In this document: positions 6,059-12,213 of the stretch, in pieces
Layout: the number at the start of each line of letters is the position of its first letter
Position numbering within the stretch: the first letter of the stretch is position 1
DNA from: a virus
Virus record (IMG/VR): IMGVR_UViG_3300017779_000023
Coordinates: 1-44,253 of that record
Direction: 5' to 3' (one strand)
DNA: 44,253 nucleotides
Notes under the pieces: model-generated
What the model was told of the DNA's origin: nothing
Database searches by the model: none
Seen by the model: only the letters and a program-made list of their open reading frames with translations
Program-made: the position numbers and the translations under genes

Positions 6059-7744
6059 TTATAGTTTAATTTTTAAATCACCAGCAGATGTTTTATATAC
6101 ATCACCAGCGGATAATCCACCTGTACCAGCAGCGCTGTCATCAGCGTACGTAGGAACAACCATTCTTATTTTACCTGCAAAAACAGCAGATAAATTTGAA
6201 TTACCTGGATCTACATAATGATTACCAGTTTGTGAGTCAATAAATTTGTGAGCAAAAATCTCACCAATACCAGATATCTCTTGATTAGTATTGTTTATAT
6301 TAATTCCATTTATAGTATCAGTGTTATTAGCTACTACAGTTCCTGTTGTAACTATGTTTCCTGCTACATCCATATTTCCTGATACATCTACACTACCAGC
6401 GGGAGATAAGTTTCCATTAACATAAGAGTTTGTTGCTTTAACAGTAACCACATCTAAACCACCTGAGGAAATCTTTATATTTCTATTTGATGAGTTGTTA
6501 AAAGCAACCCCAGATCCTAAAACAGTTAACCCTTGATTAGCGTCATAATAAACTGGACCACCTGTTCTCACATCAAACTCTACTGCATTTTCAGCTGATA
6601 CAATATTACCGTTAACATCTTTAAAGCCAATTATCTGTGTTATAGCTCTACTTGTTGCTCCATTTGTTTGTCCAGCAGGACCAACAGCGTTTAAACCATG
6701 TATTACATCACCAGCTTGCAGACTTGCATAAACATCTCTATTAAAATCTCCGTTACCACACCATCCTGGTTGATTTACATTGAAAGAAACGTCGGTACCA
6801 CCTTGTTGGTCAAACCTAGTTTTGTAAGTAGTTAAACAATTTCCACCGTTGGCATCAGCATCAGCTTTAATCAACACATCACTGTCTGAAGTTATTTCAG
6901 AAACTCTAATTGGTCCGTGAAAAATAGATTTTTTATCACTAGCGCTTAACTCAACAACAGCTGTATAACTACCACTATCTCTAGTTTGTATTTCAAATAC
7001 ATTATCAGCTTCAGATGAAAGCTTCCAATGATCACTGTTGTTATCACCCGCGTCGGCTTTTAGTTCTATTTGAGCAGCTTGATCTTGCCCAGCTTTAACT
7101 ACAATAACACCATTGACAAGTGTTCCTTCATTGCTAGTTTCAAACTTTTTTACGTTGTTATAATATAACTCTACAGCACCGTCTTTTTTAAACAAAGCCA
7201 TTGTGCCATCAGTAATAACACCACCACCTGTTATTGCAATTTGTGGATCGCTAGTATCTAATATAGATGTTGATAAAGTAGGGTCATGATATATTTGAAA
7301 ATTGGCATTAAACGCATTAATTGGATCTACACCAAATCTTATTCTTGAATTATCAGCTAAACTTACATTACCATTAAACATTGATGATCCTGATATATAT
7401 ATCTCTTTCCATCGCTTTAGTGTATTACCTAATGTATATGTATCAGTTACATCAGGTATTATACTAGACACTATTTCAGCTCCAAAAGCTATTGTGTCAG
7501 TGTCAGCATTACCAAATGTTAAGTTACCGTCTATAGTTGTATTACCTGTTACAGATAAGTTACCACCAACGGTTAAGTTACCGGAATAACTTCCATCAAT
7601 ACCGGTTAAGTTAATGTGTTTTTTTAACGATCCTACAGTATAGTTTCTTGTAACATTGCCTTTAGCCGAATCTCCATCAGACCCAACAAGTATGTCAACA
7701 TCTTGAACTGTTGTATCCGTTACTATTGTGTGTATTCTAGGCAT
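6059..7744 (-). CDS. Tail fibre / receptor-binding appendage protein
   Basis: The 561-residue protein has the composition of a phage fibre: Gly, Asn, Asp, Thr and Val-rich and nearly Cys-free. Its N-terminal part has short repeats (GNLTVGGNLSVTGNTTIDGN, then GNLTFGNADTDTIAFGA) typical of triple-stranded beta fibres in marine phages. Similar turns recur near the end (DVSGNMDVAGNIVTTGTV). The opening MPRIHTIVTDTTVQDVDILV and the segment TVGSLKKHINLTG probably anchor the fibre. No S74 chaperone domain is seen at its C-terminus, unlike the fibre at the right edge of the window. Receptor binding is inferred from composition and module position. Confidence 0.75.
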   Translation of the reverse strand: MPRIHTIVTDTTVQDVDILVGSDGDSAKGNVTRNYTVGSLKKHINLTGIDGSYSGNLTVGGNLSVTGNTTIDGNLTFGNADTDTIAFGAEIVSSIIPDVTDTYTLGNTLKRWKEIYISGSSMFNGNVSLADNSRIRFGVDPINAFNANFQIYHDPTLSTSILDTSDPQIAITGGGVITDGTMALFKKDGAVELYYNNVKKFETSNEGTLVNGVIVVKAGQDQAAQIELKADAGDNNSDHWKLSSEADNVFEIQTRDSGSYTAVVELSASDKKSIFHGPIRVSEITSDSDVLIKADADANGGNCLTTYKTRFDQQGGTDVSFNVNQPGWCGNGDFNRDVYASLQAGDVIHGLNAVGPAGQTNGATSRAITQIIGFKDVNGNIVSAENAVEFDVRTGGPVYYDANQGLTVLGSGVAFNNSSNRNIKISSGGLDVVTVKATNSYVNGNLSPAGSVDVSGNMDVAGNIVTTGTVVANNTDTINGININNTNQEISGIGEIFAHKFIDSQTGNHYVDPGNSNLSAVFAGKIRMVVPTYADDSAAGTGGLSAGDVYKTSAGDLKIKL

Positions 7745-7756
7745 AATTTTTTATTT

Positions 7757-8158
7757 TTAATTGTTTTTTCTTGGATCGTCCTTAGCGGGATTACCAGTGT
7801 TTATTTTTCCAGATCCACTTCGTTGTATTCTTGGTGGAGTTGTATTAGTAGTATTAGGTACAACCTTGTCACTACTTTTATTTTTATATATTGGTGTATA
7901 GTTATTATAGTTATAATACATGTGGTTATATGGATAATAGTTTGTTCTAGGATAACTTATATTATTATAATTATATATTGGCCTTATAACATCTATTGGA
8001 AGCTTTAAAGTGTCACCCTGTGACGTTATAGCTAAAACATGTGTTATTTGTGGCTTAGGTGTTTTATAAACCGTACAGCTACTTATAGCAACCAAAAACA
8101 TGAATAGCGCAAACATTATCATTATAGCTATTTTATCTTTTGGGTGTTCTAATTTCAT
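7757..8158 (-). CDS. Outer-membrane lipoprotein, Tyr/Asn-rich; o-spanin candidate
   Basis: The 133-residue protein has a lipoprotein signal: a basic N-terminus (MKLEHPKDK), a hydrophobic segment (IAIMIMFALFMFLVA) and the lipobox ISSC with C28 as the lipidated cysteine. The mature part is short, with a run rich in Tyr and Asn (residues 61-90, such as NYYPYNHMYYNYNNY) and a Thr/Pro/Gly/Lys-rich tail. It lies near the endolysin and the membrane coiled-coil genes, so an outer spanin is possible. The mature domain does not have the usual Pro-rich o-spanin look, so this is only a candidate. The start overlaps the upstream stop as ATGA at 8155-8158. Confidence 0.65.
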   Translation of the reverse strand: MKLEHPKDKIAIMIMFALFMFLVAISSCTVYKTPKPQITHVLAITSQGDTLKLPIDVIRPIYNYNNISYPRTNYYPYNHMYYNYNNYTPIYKNKSSDKVVPNTTNTTPPRIQRSGSGKINTGNPAKDDPRKNN

Positions 8159-8316
8159 TTCTTCATTTTATATGGTACAGCTTTATTTAAAGCTTGTCTT
8201 CTAGCTTCACAACCACAAGGTATATTTAAACCTTCTGATACTTTATCAACAACTGTTTTAATACCAGTTGCGCTTGTGAATTTATGTATTGTGTCTCCTA
8301 GTCCTCTTGATTTCAT
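8155..8316 (-). CDS. Small conserved protein with C-terminal CGC motif (53 aa)
   Basis: From the ATG at 8316 the product is 53 residues: MKSRGLGDTIHKFTSATGIK, a short helix (TVVDKVSEG), then IPCGCEARRQALNKAVPYK. The layout 'GLGDTI.KFT.ATGIK..VD...CGCE.R...LN...PY' recalls a small family found in Flavobacteriia and their phages, function unknown. The CGC motif might bind a metal, which is speculative. An in-frame ATG at 8361 would overlap the upstream gene by 41 bases. The 8316 start leaves a four-base gap after the upstream TAA and begins at the conserved part, so it is preferred. Confidence 0.65.
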   Translation of the reverse strand: MKSRGLGDTIHKFTSATGIKTVVDKVSEGLNIPCGCEARRQALNKAVPYKMKK

Positions 8317-8320
8317 AATA

Positions 8321-8569
8321 TTAACATTTCCATCTACGTCTAGCGGCTTTACCTCTTTCACCGGTCCAACCTTTTGATCTAGCGCAAAATGATTTTCTAC
8401 GTTTAGCAGCTTTACTACCAGGTTTTACTTTACCTGTTACAGCTGTTTTTAATTTACTACCAGGGTTTTTTCTTTTATATGCTGCTACACCCTTTTTGGT
8501 CATACCAGCACCTTCTTTAGTTGACCTAAAGTTTCTGTTTTTACCCTTTGTAGTTTTTCTTATTGCCAT
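8321..8569 (-). CDS. Small Lys/Arg-rich protein (82 aa), DUF6321-like
   Basis: The 82-residue protein is very basic: MAIRKTTKGKNRNFRSTKEG, then GAGMTKKGVAAYKRKNPGSK, then GSKAAKRRKSFCARSKGWTG and a basic tail ending RRRWKC. The 'G.T..G...Y....PGSKL..AVTG' block followed by 'KAAKRRKSFCAR' is the pattern I associate with DUF6321 phage proteins; this label is from memory. The basic composition suggests DNA or RNA binding, possibly a DNA-condensing or virion-internal protein. Its start overlaps the stop of the upstream mini-gene at one base (TAATG). It belongs to an array of eight similar tiny genes. Confidence 0.72.
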   Translation of the reverse strand: MAIRKTTKGKNRNFRSTKEGAGMTKKGVAAYKRKNPGSKLKTAVTGKVKPGSKAAKRRKSFCARSKGWTGERGKAARRRWKC

Positions 8570-8688
8570 TAGTATTTTCTTTTCTTTTTCTTTTTTAGCT
8601 TTTTAAAATCTAAGCCCGTGATTTTATTAAAAGGCGGAGCCATCCTAGCTATTTTCATTTGTTTAGCTGTTAGTTTTTTACCAGGCAT
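8569..8688 (-). CDS. Tiny Lys-rich protein (39 aa)
   Basis: The 39-residue ORF reads MPGKKLTAKQMKIARMAPPF followed by NKITGLDFKKLKKKKKRKY. The N-terminal half is an amphipathic helix, and the tail is almost entirely Lys/Arg. It begins two bases after the upstream mini-gene ends and finishes in a TAATG junction with the next gene, strong positional evidence for translation. Similar 'MPGKKLTAKQMKIA' proteins are recalled from marine phages, without a known function. Confidence 0.6.
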   Translation of the reverse strand: MPGKKLTAKQMKIARMAPPFNKITGLDFKKLKKKKKRKY

Positions 8689-8690
8689 AA

Positions 8691-8801
8691 TTATCTTTTT
8701 TTACGTTTAACTCTTTTTTTCTTACGGTTAGGATTACCTTTACCACCGTCTTTTTTACTTGCCCAAACCGCTTTGCGTTGAGCTGCACTTTTGTATCCCA
8801 T
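8691..8801 (-). CDS. Tiny Lys-rich protein (36 aa)
   Basis: The 36-residue ORF reads MGYKSAAQRKAVWASKKDGG followed by KGNPNRKKKRVKRKKR. The N-terminal AAQRKAVWASK helix resembles small marine-phage proteins with an 'SAAQRKAVWAS' signature, and the tail is poly-basic. It lies nine bases after the neighbouring 85-residue gene and two bases before the next. No function is known; nucleic-acid binding is suggested by charge only. Confidence 0.6.
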   Translation of the reverse strand: MGYKSAAQRKAVWASKKDGGKGNPNRKKKRVKRKKR

Positions 8802-8810
8802 AATTATAAT

Positions 8811-9068
8811 TTATTTTTCACCACATTTTTTACTAGGGTTACCAACTTGAACCCAGTTTTCTTTTTGAAACCAATCACGTAATGTTGCACCTTTTTTTCT
8901 AGCACCTTTAACATTTGATTTACTAGATCTTTTGTATCCACCGCCTTTAGCAGCTTTACGTTTAGCTCTAAGAACTTTAGCTCTTTCAGCTTTACTCATA
9001 GATCTAACTTTAGCAGCTGGTAAGCATACTTTTTTAGTTCCACCACCTTTTACTTTACTTTTTGGCAT
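8811..9068 (-). CDS. Small Lys-rich protein (85 aa) with KVCLPAAKVRSMS and RDWFQKE motifs
   Basis: The 85-residue protein has three visible blocks: MPKSKVKGGGTKKVCLPAAK followed by VRSMSKAERAKVL, a basic middle AKRKAAKGGGYKRSSKSNVK, and GARKKGATLRDWFQKENWVQ followed by VGNPSKKCGEK. The 'KGATLRDWF..E.WV.V' ending is the most distinctive part and recalls small phage proteins of unknown function. Two Cys residues, one near each end, might pair or bind metal. It overlaps the upstream 35-residue gene by 14 bases. It is one of the larger members of the tiny-gene array. Confidence 0.7.
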   Translation of the reverse strand: MPKSKVKGGGTKKVCLPAAKVRSMSKAERAKVLRAKRKAAKGGGYKRSSKSNVKGARKKGATLRDWFQKENWVQVGNPSKKCGEK

Positions 9069-9162
9069 TACTTTTAATTTTTTTACAACTACCAGGTGAA
9101 TATGGCTTTTTACCTTTAACAGGTGAGTAACCAGGCCAACATCTACCTTTTTTCTTTTTCAT
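9055..9162 (-). CDS. Tiny basic Cys-containing protein (35 aa)
   Basis: The 35-residue ORF reads MKKKKGRCWPGYSPVKGKKP followed by YSPGSCKKIKSNAKK. A 'CW.GY.PV.GKKPYS.GSC' core holds two cysteines 18 residues apart within a Pro/Gly/Lys-rich sequence, which could form a disulphide or a metal site. The start is joined to the upstream stop as TAATG at 9162 and its end overlaps the 85-residue gene by 14 bases. Similar short proteins are recalled from marine phages; function unknown. Confidence 0.62.
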   Translation of the reverse strand: MKKKKGRCWPGYSPVKGKKPYSPGSCKKIKSNAKK

Positions 9163-9299
9163 TACTTCTTTTTAATAGGCGTATGCCCACAACCTTTTTT
9201 CTTAAAAGCTAAATGCATTTCCATTGTTTTAGCGTTTTTAACGCTACCGTCTTTGCAATACATCTTGTGAGGTTTGAATTTTTTCTTATCTTTCATCAT
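9162..9299 (-). CDS. Tiny basic protein with Cys/His pattern (45 aa)
   Basis: The 45-residue ORF starts at tandem ATGs (9297-9299 and 9294-9296) and reads MMKDKKKFKPHKMYCKDGSV, KNAKTMEMHLAFKKKGCGHT, PIKKK. The residues H11, C15, H29, C36 and H39 could form a small zinc-binding site, but the spacing does not match a named finger. The stop joins the next start as TAATG. It has the same charge bias and packing as the rest of the array. Confidence 0.62.
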   Translation of the reverse strand: MMKDKKKFKPHKMYCKDGSVKNAKTMEMHLAFKKKGCGHTPIKKK

Positions 9300-9310
9300 A
9301 GCTTTAATAT

Positions 9311-9451
9311 TTATTTTTTCTTGCCACCTCCAAATTTAGCGGGTCCACCAGCTTTAGTACATCTTACACCCCAACCAGAGGCATAAGCACTAGGCCAAAC
9401 TTTAAATTTTCTTTTTGCTGCTGCTTTACAAGGTCCACTTATTTTTCCCAT
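9311..9451 (-). CDS. Tiny basic protein with PSAYASGW motif (46 aa), DUF5872-like
   Basis: The 46-residue ORF reads MGKISGPCKAAAKRKFKVWP, SAYASGWGVRCTKAGGPAKF, GGGKKK. The 'KFKVWPSAYASGW.V......GG' core is close to what I recall of DUF5872, small proteins of unknown function found in phages and environmental genomes; this label is from memory. It lies two bases downstream of the endolysin stop and is the first gene of the Lys-rich array in transcription order. Confidence 0.68.
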   Translation of the reverse strand: MGKISGPCKAAAKRKFKVWPSAYASGWGVRCTKAGGPAKFGGGKKK

Positions 9452-9453
9452 AA

Positions 9454-9918
9454 TTATATAACTTTATATTTAGTTTTATTATTTTCATCTCTGTATGCTT
9501 GTAAACACCTTTTTCTATTTTTATCAGGCGATACATAACTCACGTGCACCCAGTCTGGATTTTCATCGGTGCCAAATTCCCATATCATCTGATCGTAATC
9601 TAAATTTGCTTTGATCCAGTTATACATTTCTGCGTTACTAGCATTACCATATGTGTCATCAATATCAATTGCTTGACCATGACAATGTTGTGATTTAGAA
9701 CTTCCGCCAATAGCTTTATTAAGTTCAGGTCCACGATAAAACGAATTGATCTTTATAGGACCTCCTACGTGCATTCTAAGAGGTTCAAATACTTTTTCTG
9801 AAATATTTATCATATTAACTAAATGATCATCAGATGGATCATTTTTTAAACCAAGCCTTAAAGCGGTTGTGCTATACACACCTTCTTTATAACTAACGTG
9901 TTTACTTAGTTTATTCAT
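9454..9918 (-). CDS. Endolysin, M15-family peptidase
   Basis: The 154-residue protein is a zinc D-Ala-D-Ala carboxypeptidase/endopeptidase of the M15 type, expected to cut peptidoglycan peptides at lysis. The signature S76-x-H78-x-x-G81-x-A83-x-D85 (SQHCHGQAID) supplies two metal ligands, E114 in MIWEFG fits the catalytic glutamate, and H125 in WVHVSY supplies the third ligand. The segment KINSFYRGPELNKAIGGSS upstream matches the 'itSgyRs..lN..vGG...S' approach of the family. There is no signal peptide, so a holin is needed for access to the wall. It forms a TAATG junction with an 11-codon ORF upstream. Confidence 0.9.
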   Translation of the reverse strand: MNKLSKHVSYKEGVYSTTALRLGLKNDPSDDHLVNMINISEKVFEPLRMHVGGPIKINSFYRGPELNKAIGGSSKSQHCHGQAIDIDDTYGNASNAEMYNWIKANLDYDQMIWEFGTDENPDWVHVSYVSPDKNRKRCLQAYRDENNKTKYKVI

Positions 9919-9953
9919 TATTTACAAATACAAATTGGACAAAATGGACACAT
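9918..9953 (-). CDS. Possible 11-residue cysteine-rich peptide MCPFCPICICK
   Basis: The 40 bases between the thioredoxin-like gene and the endolysin are filled by an 11-codon ORF, ATG at 9951-9953 and TAA at 9918-9920. It encodes four cysteines in a CPxCPxCxC pattern. It starts five bases after the upstream stop and ends in a TAATG junction with the endolysin, the same arrangement as proven-length neighbours. It may be a translated metal-binding micropeptide or a coupling leader that delivers ribosomes to the endolysin start. Its length alone gives no statistical support. Confidence 0.4.
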   Translation of the reverse strand: MCPFCPICICK

Positions 9954-9958
9954 AATAT

Positions 9959-10369
9959 TTAAAATTTAGAAGCTTGATTAACTTCGTTTATACTTTCTTG
10001 AATTTCTTTTAAACCTGCAGGCAATTCAAGGTCTAAACCTGCTTTAAAAACTGTTTCTTTTATACCACCTTTAAATATAATAATTGTAGGTGCCATACGA
10101 ACTCTATATTTCTTTTTTGCAACTGGAGCTTTAGCTATATCAACTCTATAATATGTCGCGTCTTGTAGTTGTTCCCACTCAGCAAAACAATTAACTTCAT
10201 TAAACTTAGCCCAAAATTCAACAACAATAGGTTTACTATCATCATCACCAAAAGCATGGTGTTCACTTATTTTATCTTCAAAGTTTTGATCTGTAATCCA
10301 GTACTTATCAGGAACTTCTGATTGGCTGAATGATAAAAAAGGTATTAATATTAAAATTAAGTATTTCAT
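9959..10369 (-). CDS. Exported thioredoxin-fold protein lacking the CXXC pair
   Basis: The 136-residue protein has a signal peptide (MKYLILILIPFLSFSQS, Bacteroidetes style) followed by a thioredoxin-like fold. It shows the VVEFWAKF strand-helix at residues 49-56, the RVDIAK strand, and the cis-proline loop MAPTIIIFKGG with P94. In place of the WCGPC active site it reads FNEVNC, leaving one cysteine (C61). Disulphide exchange by the usual two-Cys mechanism is therefore unlikely. A binding or structural role in the periplasm, or single-Cys chemistry, is possible. The start joins the upstream stop as TAATG at 10369. Confidence 0.8.
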   Translation of the reverse strand: MKYLILILIPFLSFSQSEVPDKYWITDQNFEDKISEHHAFGDDDSKPIVVEFWAKFNEVNCFAEWEQLQDATYYRVDIAKAPVAKKKYRVRMAPTIIIFKGGIKETVFKAGLDLELPAGLKEIQESINEVNQASKF

Positions 10370-10689
10370 TATCTATTTTTTTGTATATCGTATAATCTTT
10401 CATCTATCTTATCTAACTGCTCCATTATGTCTTCAACATCTTCTTGAGTGTCTAATATTGTCTGACGAATCAATTCGTCTTTTAAATCATATTCGATTCT
10501 ATCAATAACAGGTTCAGGTAATTCTTTAGCTAAAGCTATATCTTGCTTTAAGCTAAACCAGACTCCAGCTAAAGATATTATAGCGAATATTACAGCACCT
10601 ATTGTTTTTAATGATATAGCAAAATCTGATTTACCATCACCATCTATATCTATACCCATTGATGTATTTTCGTCGAGTTTTTTTGCCAT
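10369..10689 (-). CDS. Membrane-anchored coiled-coil protein with DxDxDG loop (paralogue 1)
   Basis: The 106-residue protein has an N-terminal acidic loop, GIDIDGDGKSDFAI (D14, D16, D18), resembling a dockerin/EF-hand calcium loop. One transmembrane helix follows (IGAVIFAIISLAGVWFSL), then a long charged coiled coil ending in ILDTQEDVEDIMEQLDKIDE. Topology with a short N-terminus and a helical C-terminal arm resembles an inner-membrane spanin or a haemolysin XhlA-type accessory protein; neither is proven. It is clearly related to the adjacent upstream gene, with a shared 'IKT.IG..I.I...AG.WF.L...I' core. Both ends are tightly packed, including TAATG at 10369. Confidence 0.68.
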   Translation of the reverse strand: MAKKLDENTSMGIDIDGDGKSDFAISLKTIGAVIFAIISLAGVWFSLKQDIALAKELPEPVIDRIEYDLKDELIRQTILDTQEDVEDIMEQLDKIDERLYDIQKNR

Positions 10690-10690
10690 T

Positions 10691-10993
10691 TTATTTCTCT
10701 TTTAATTCTTCAATTGTAGCTATAAGTTTTTCTACATCTTTCTGTAGGTATTCAATTCTTAAATCTTGCTTAGCATCATCAGGTAACGCTCCCATTTCTC
10801 CTCTAGGCCATTTTATTCTAAACTCGTCGTTTAATGTTTGATTATATTCAAGTCTCATTATAGAAGCTTCTATGTTACTAATTTTTGCTGTTAAATCAAA
10901 CCATATACCAGCCACGGTAACTATACCTATAACTATACCTATTAACGTCTTTATATCAAGTTTTACTTGAGATTTTTCTGAAAGTTCTTCCAT
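10691..10993 (-). CDS. Membrane-anchored coiled-coil protein (paralogue 2)
   Basis: The 100-residue protein has a cytoplasmic-like N-terminus (MEELSEKSQVKLDIKT), one membrane helix (LIGIVIGIVTVAGIWFDLTA) and a coiled-coil arm ending LQKDVEKLIATIEELKEK. The middle contains DEFRIKWPRGEMGALPDDAK, a Pro/Gly break missing from its downstream paralogue. It could be an i-spanin, a holin accessory or a virion membrane-contact protein; context near the endolysin supports lysis but does not prove it. The start joins the barrel gene stop as TAATG at 10993, and one base separates it from the next gene. Confidence 0.68.
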   Translation of the reverse strand: MEELSEKSQVKLDIKTLIGIVIGIVTVAGIWFDLTAKISNIEASIMRLEYNQTLNDEFRIKWPRGEMGALPDDAKQDLRIEYLQKDVEKLIATIEELKEK

Positions 10994-12177
10994 TATCTAA
11001 AAGTTATATTAAGACCAAAATTACTTGAGTATATTTTACTATCCCAAAACTTAGTATATTCACCTTCAATAAAAACTCCTAGCGATTTACTAATTTTCCA
11101 ACCGAACATTAATCCAACTTGATAGTCAGACCATTGTTCTGGTTTAGAATCTTTTATTAAACCACCTTTACCCCAGTTGTTTCTGTTAAGGTAGTTAAAA
11201 TCATCATCACCAGCTAAATATTTATGGTAAGGCATAATCCAATTACCAAAAGCATGTAGCCAAAAATTATTCTTATAATGGTAAAAATCTAAACCAATTA
11301 TAGGTGCTATTTCACTATACGGAGCTAACGTGCCCCATATTTCATTGTTATATCTGTTCATTAAATCTCCAAATACCCTGTCTCTAAAATCACGATCTCC
11401 ATATGCAACTATTTCTCCATCTTCATTTTTCCATATCCAATCATATGTTATGCTACCTGATGTAAAATCTGTGTATGTTGTAAAGTGATCACTATACCCG
11501 TATTCATAACCTAAAGAATACCAAGGATTAGCAGTATATTCGTTTCCAAAATCATCTATAGCTATCTCATTTAACCATATTTCTATAGGATTATATCCAT
11601 AAGCTCTTTCGTGTGTACGATATATTGCACCAGCAGACACGCTTAGTTTCTTACCTATAGGTAACCTGGCTCTTACTTCGCCAGACGTGTATTTAAACCC
11701 TACATTACCAGATTCTCTATTTTCAAATTTTACTATGTGATATTTACCTGTATGCCTTATAAATAATCTTTTATTATTAAATTCATCACCATTCATACGT
11801 TGCTTTTCCCAATGCAACATATATTCTAAACCCTTTACAGCTGATGTTGGGGCTGATAAACCCACGTTGTTTTCGGTACCATTATAAAAATTACCTGGTT
11901 TACTTTCGTAACCAAATCTCGCAAGCTTACGTATACCTACGCCATATCTATAATCAAACGGATGATATACTGTTTGATCTATTACATCTGGTATAGCATA
12001 TAAATTCTGTGGATCAGTTCTTATAAAATACTCTGGCACTTCAGATTTAGCATTACCTATATTTCCAGCCGCGTATACTGTACCGTATTTTAAGAAATCA
12101 TTGTATAATTCTTTAAAAAATTGTGCATTAGCATTGCTGCTTAATAGCATAATTAGTATAAATAGCAAATGTCTCAT
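10993..12177 (-). CDS. Exported outer-membrane beta-barrel-like protein
   Basis: The 394-residue protein starts with a signal peptide (MRHLLFILIMLLSSNANAQ, likely cut after A18) and continues with alternating aromatic/polar strands typical of a beta barrel, for example FKYTSGEVRARLPIG followed by KKLSVSAGAIYRTHER, and SDYQVGLMFGWKISKSLGVF. The last strand, SNFGLNITFR, ends with an aromatic residue next to the C-terminus, as in outer-membrane proteins. It has no recognised enzyme motif. Similar proteins are recalled from marine bacteriophage sequences. A role in altering the host surface (receptor masking, superinfection exclusion) or in lysis is inference. A virion role is the alternative, given its place after the structural genes. 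Confidence 0.7.
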   Translation of the reverse strand: MRHLLFILIMLLSSNANAQFFKELYNDFLKYGTVYAAGNIGNAKSEVPEYFIRTDPQNLYAIPDVIDQTVYHPFDYRYGVGIRKLARFGYESKPGNFYNGTENNVGLSAPTSAVKGLEYMLHWEKQRMNGDEFNNKRLFIRHTGKYHIVKFENRESGNVGFKYTSGEVRARLPIGKKLSVSAGAIYRTHERAYGYNPIEIWLNEIAIDDFGNEYTANPWYSLGYEYGYSDHFTTYTDFTSGSITYDWIWKNEDGEIVAYGDRDFRDRVFGDLMNRYNNEIWGTLAPYSEIAPIIGLDFYHYKNNFWLHAFGNWIMPYHKYLAGDDDFNYLNRNNWGKGGLIKDSKPEQWSDYQVGLMFGWKISKSLGVFIEGEYTKFWDSKIYSSNFGLNITFR

Positions 12178-12213
12178 ATGTTAAGTCTTATATTATTTTA
12201 ATATCACTTGTTT

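Noticed and set aside
7703-8008. 101-residue + strand ORF opposite the lipoprotein gene
   Set aside because: It is the antisense of a Tyr/Asn-rich region (hence Ile/Val-rich) and crosses two real genes.
7757-8158. Firm annotation as outer spanin
   Set aside because: The lipobox fits, but the mature region lacks typical spanin composition and no partner is proven.
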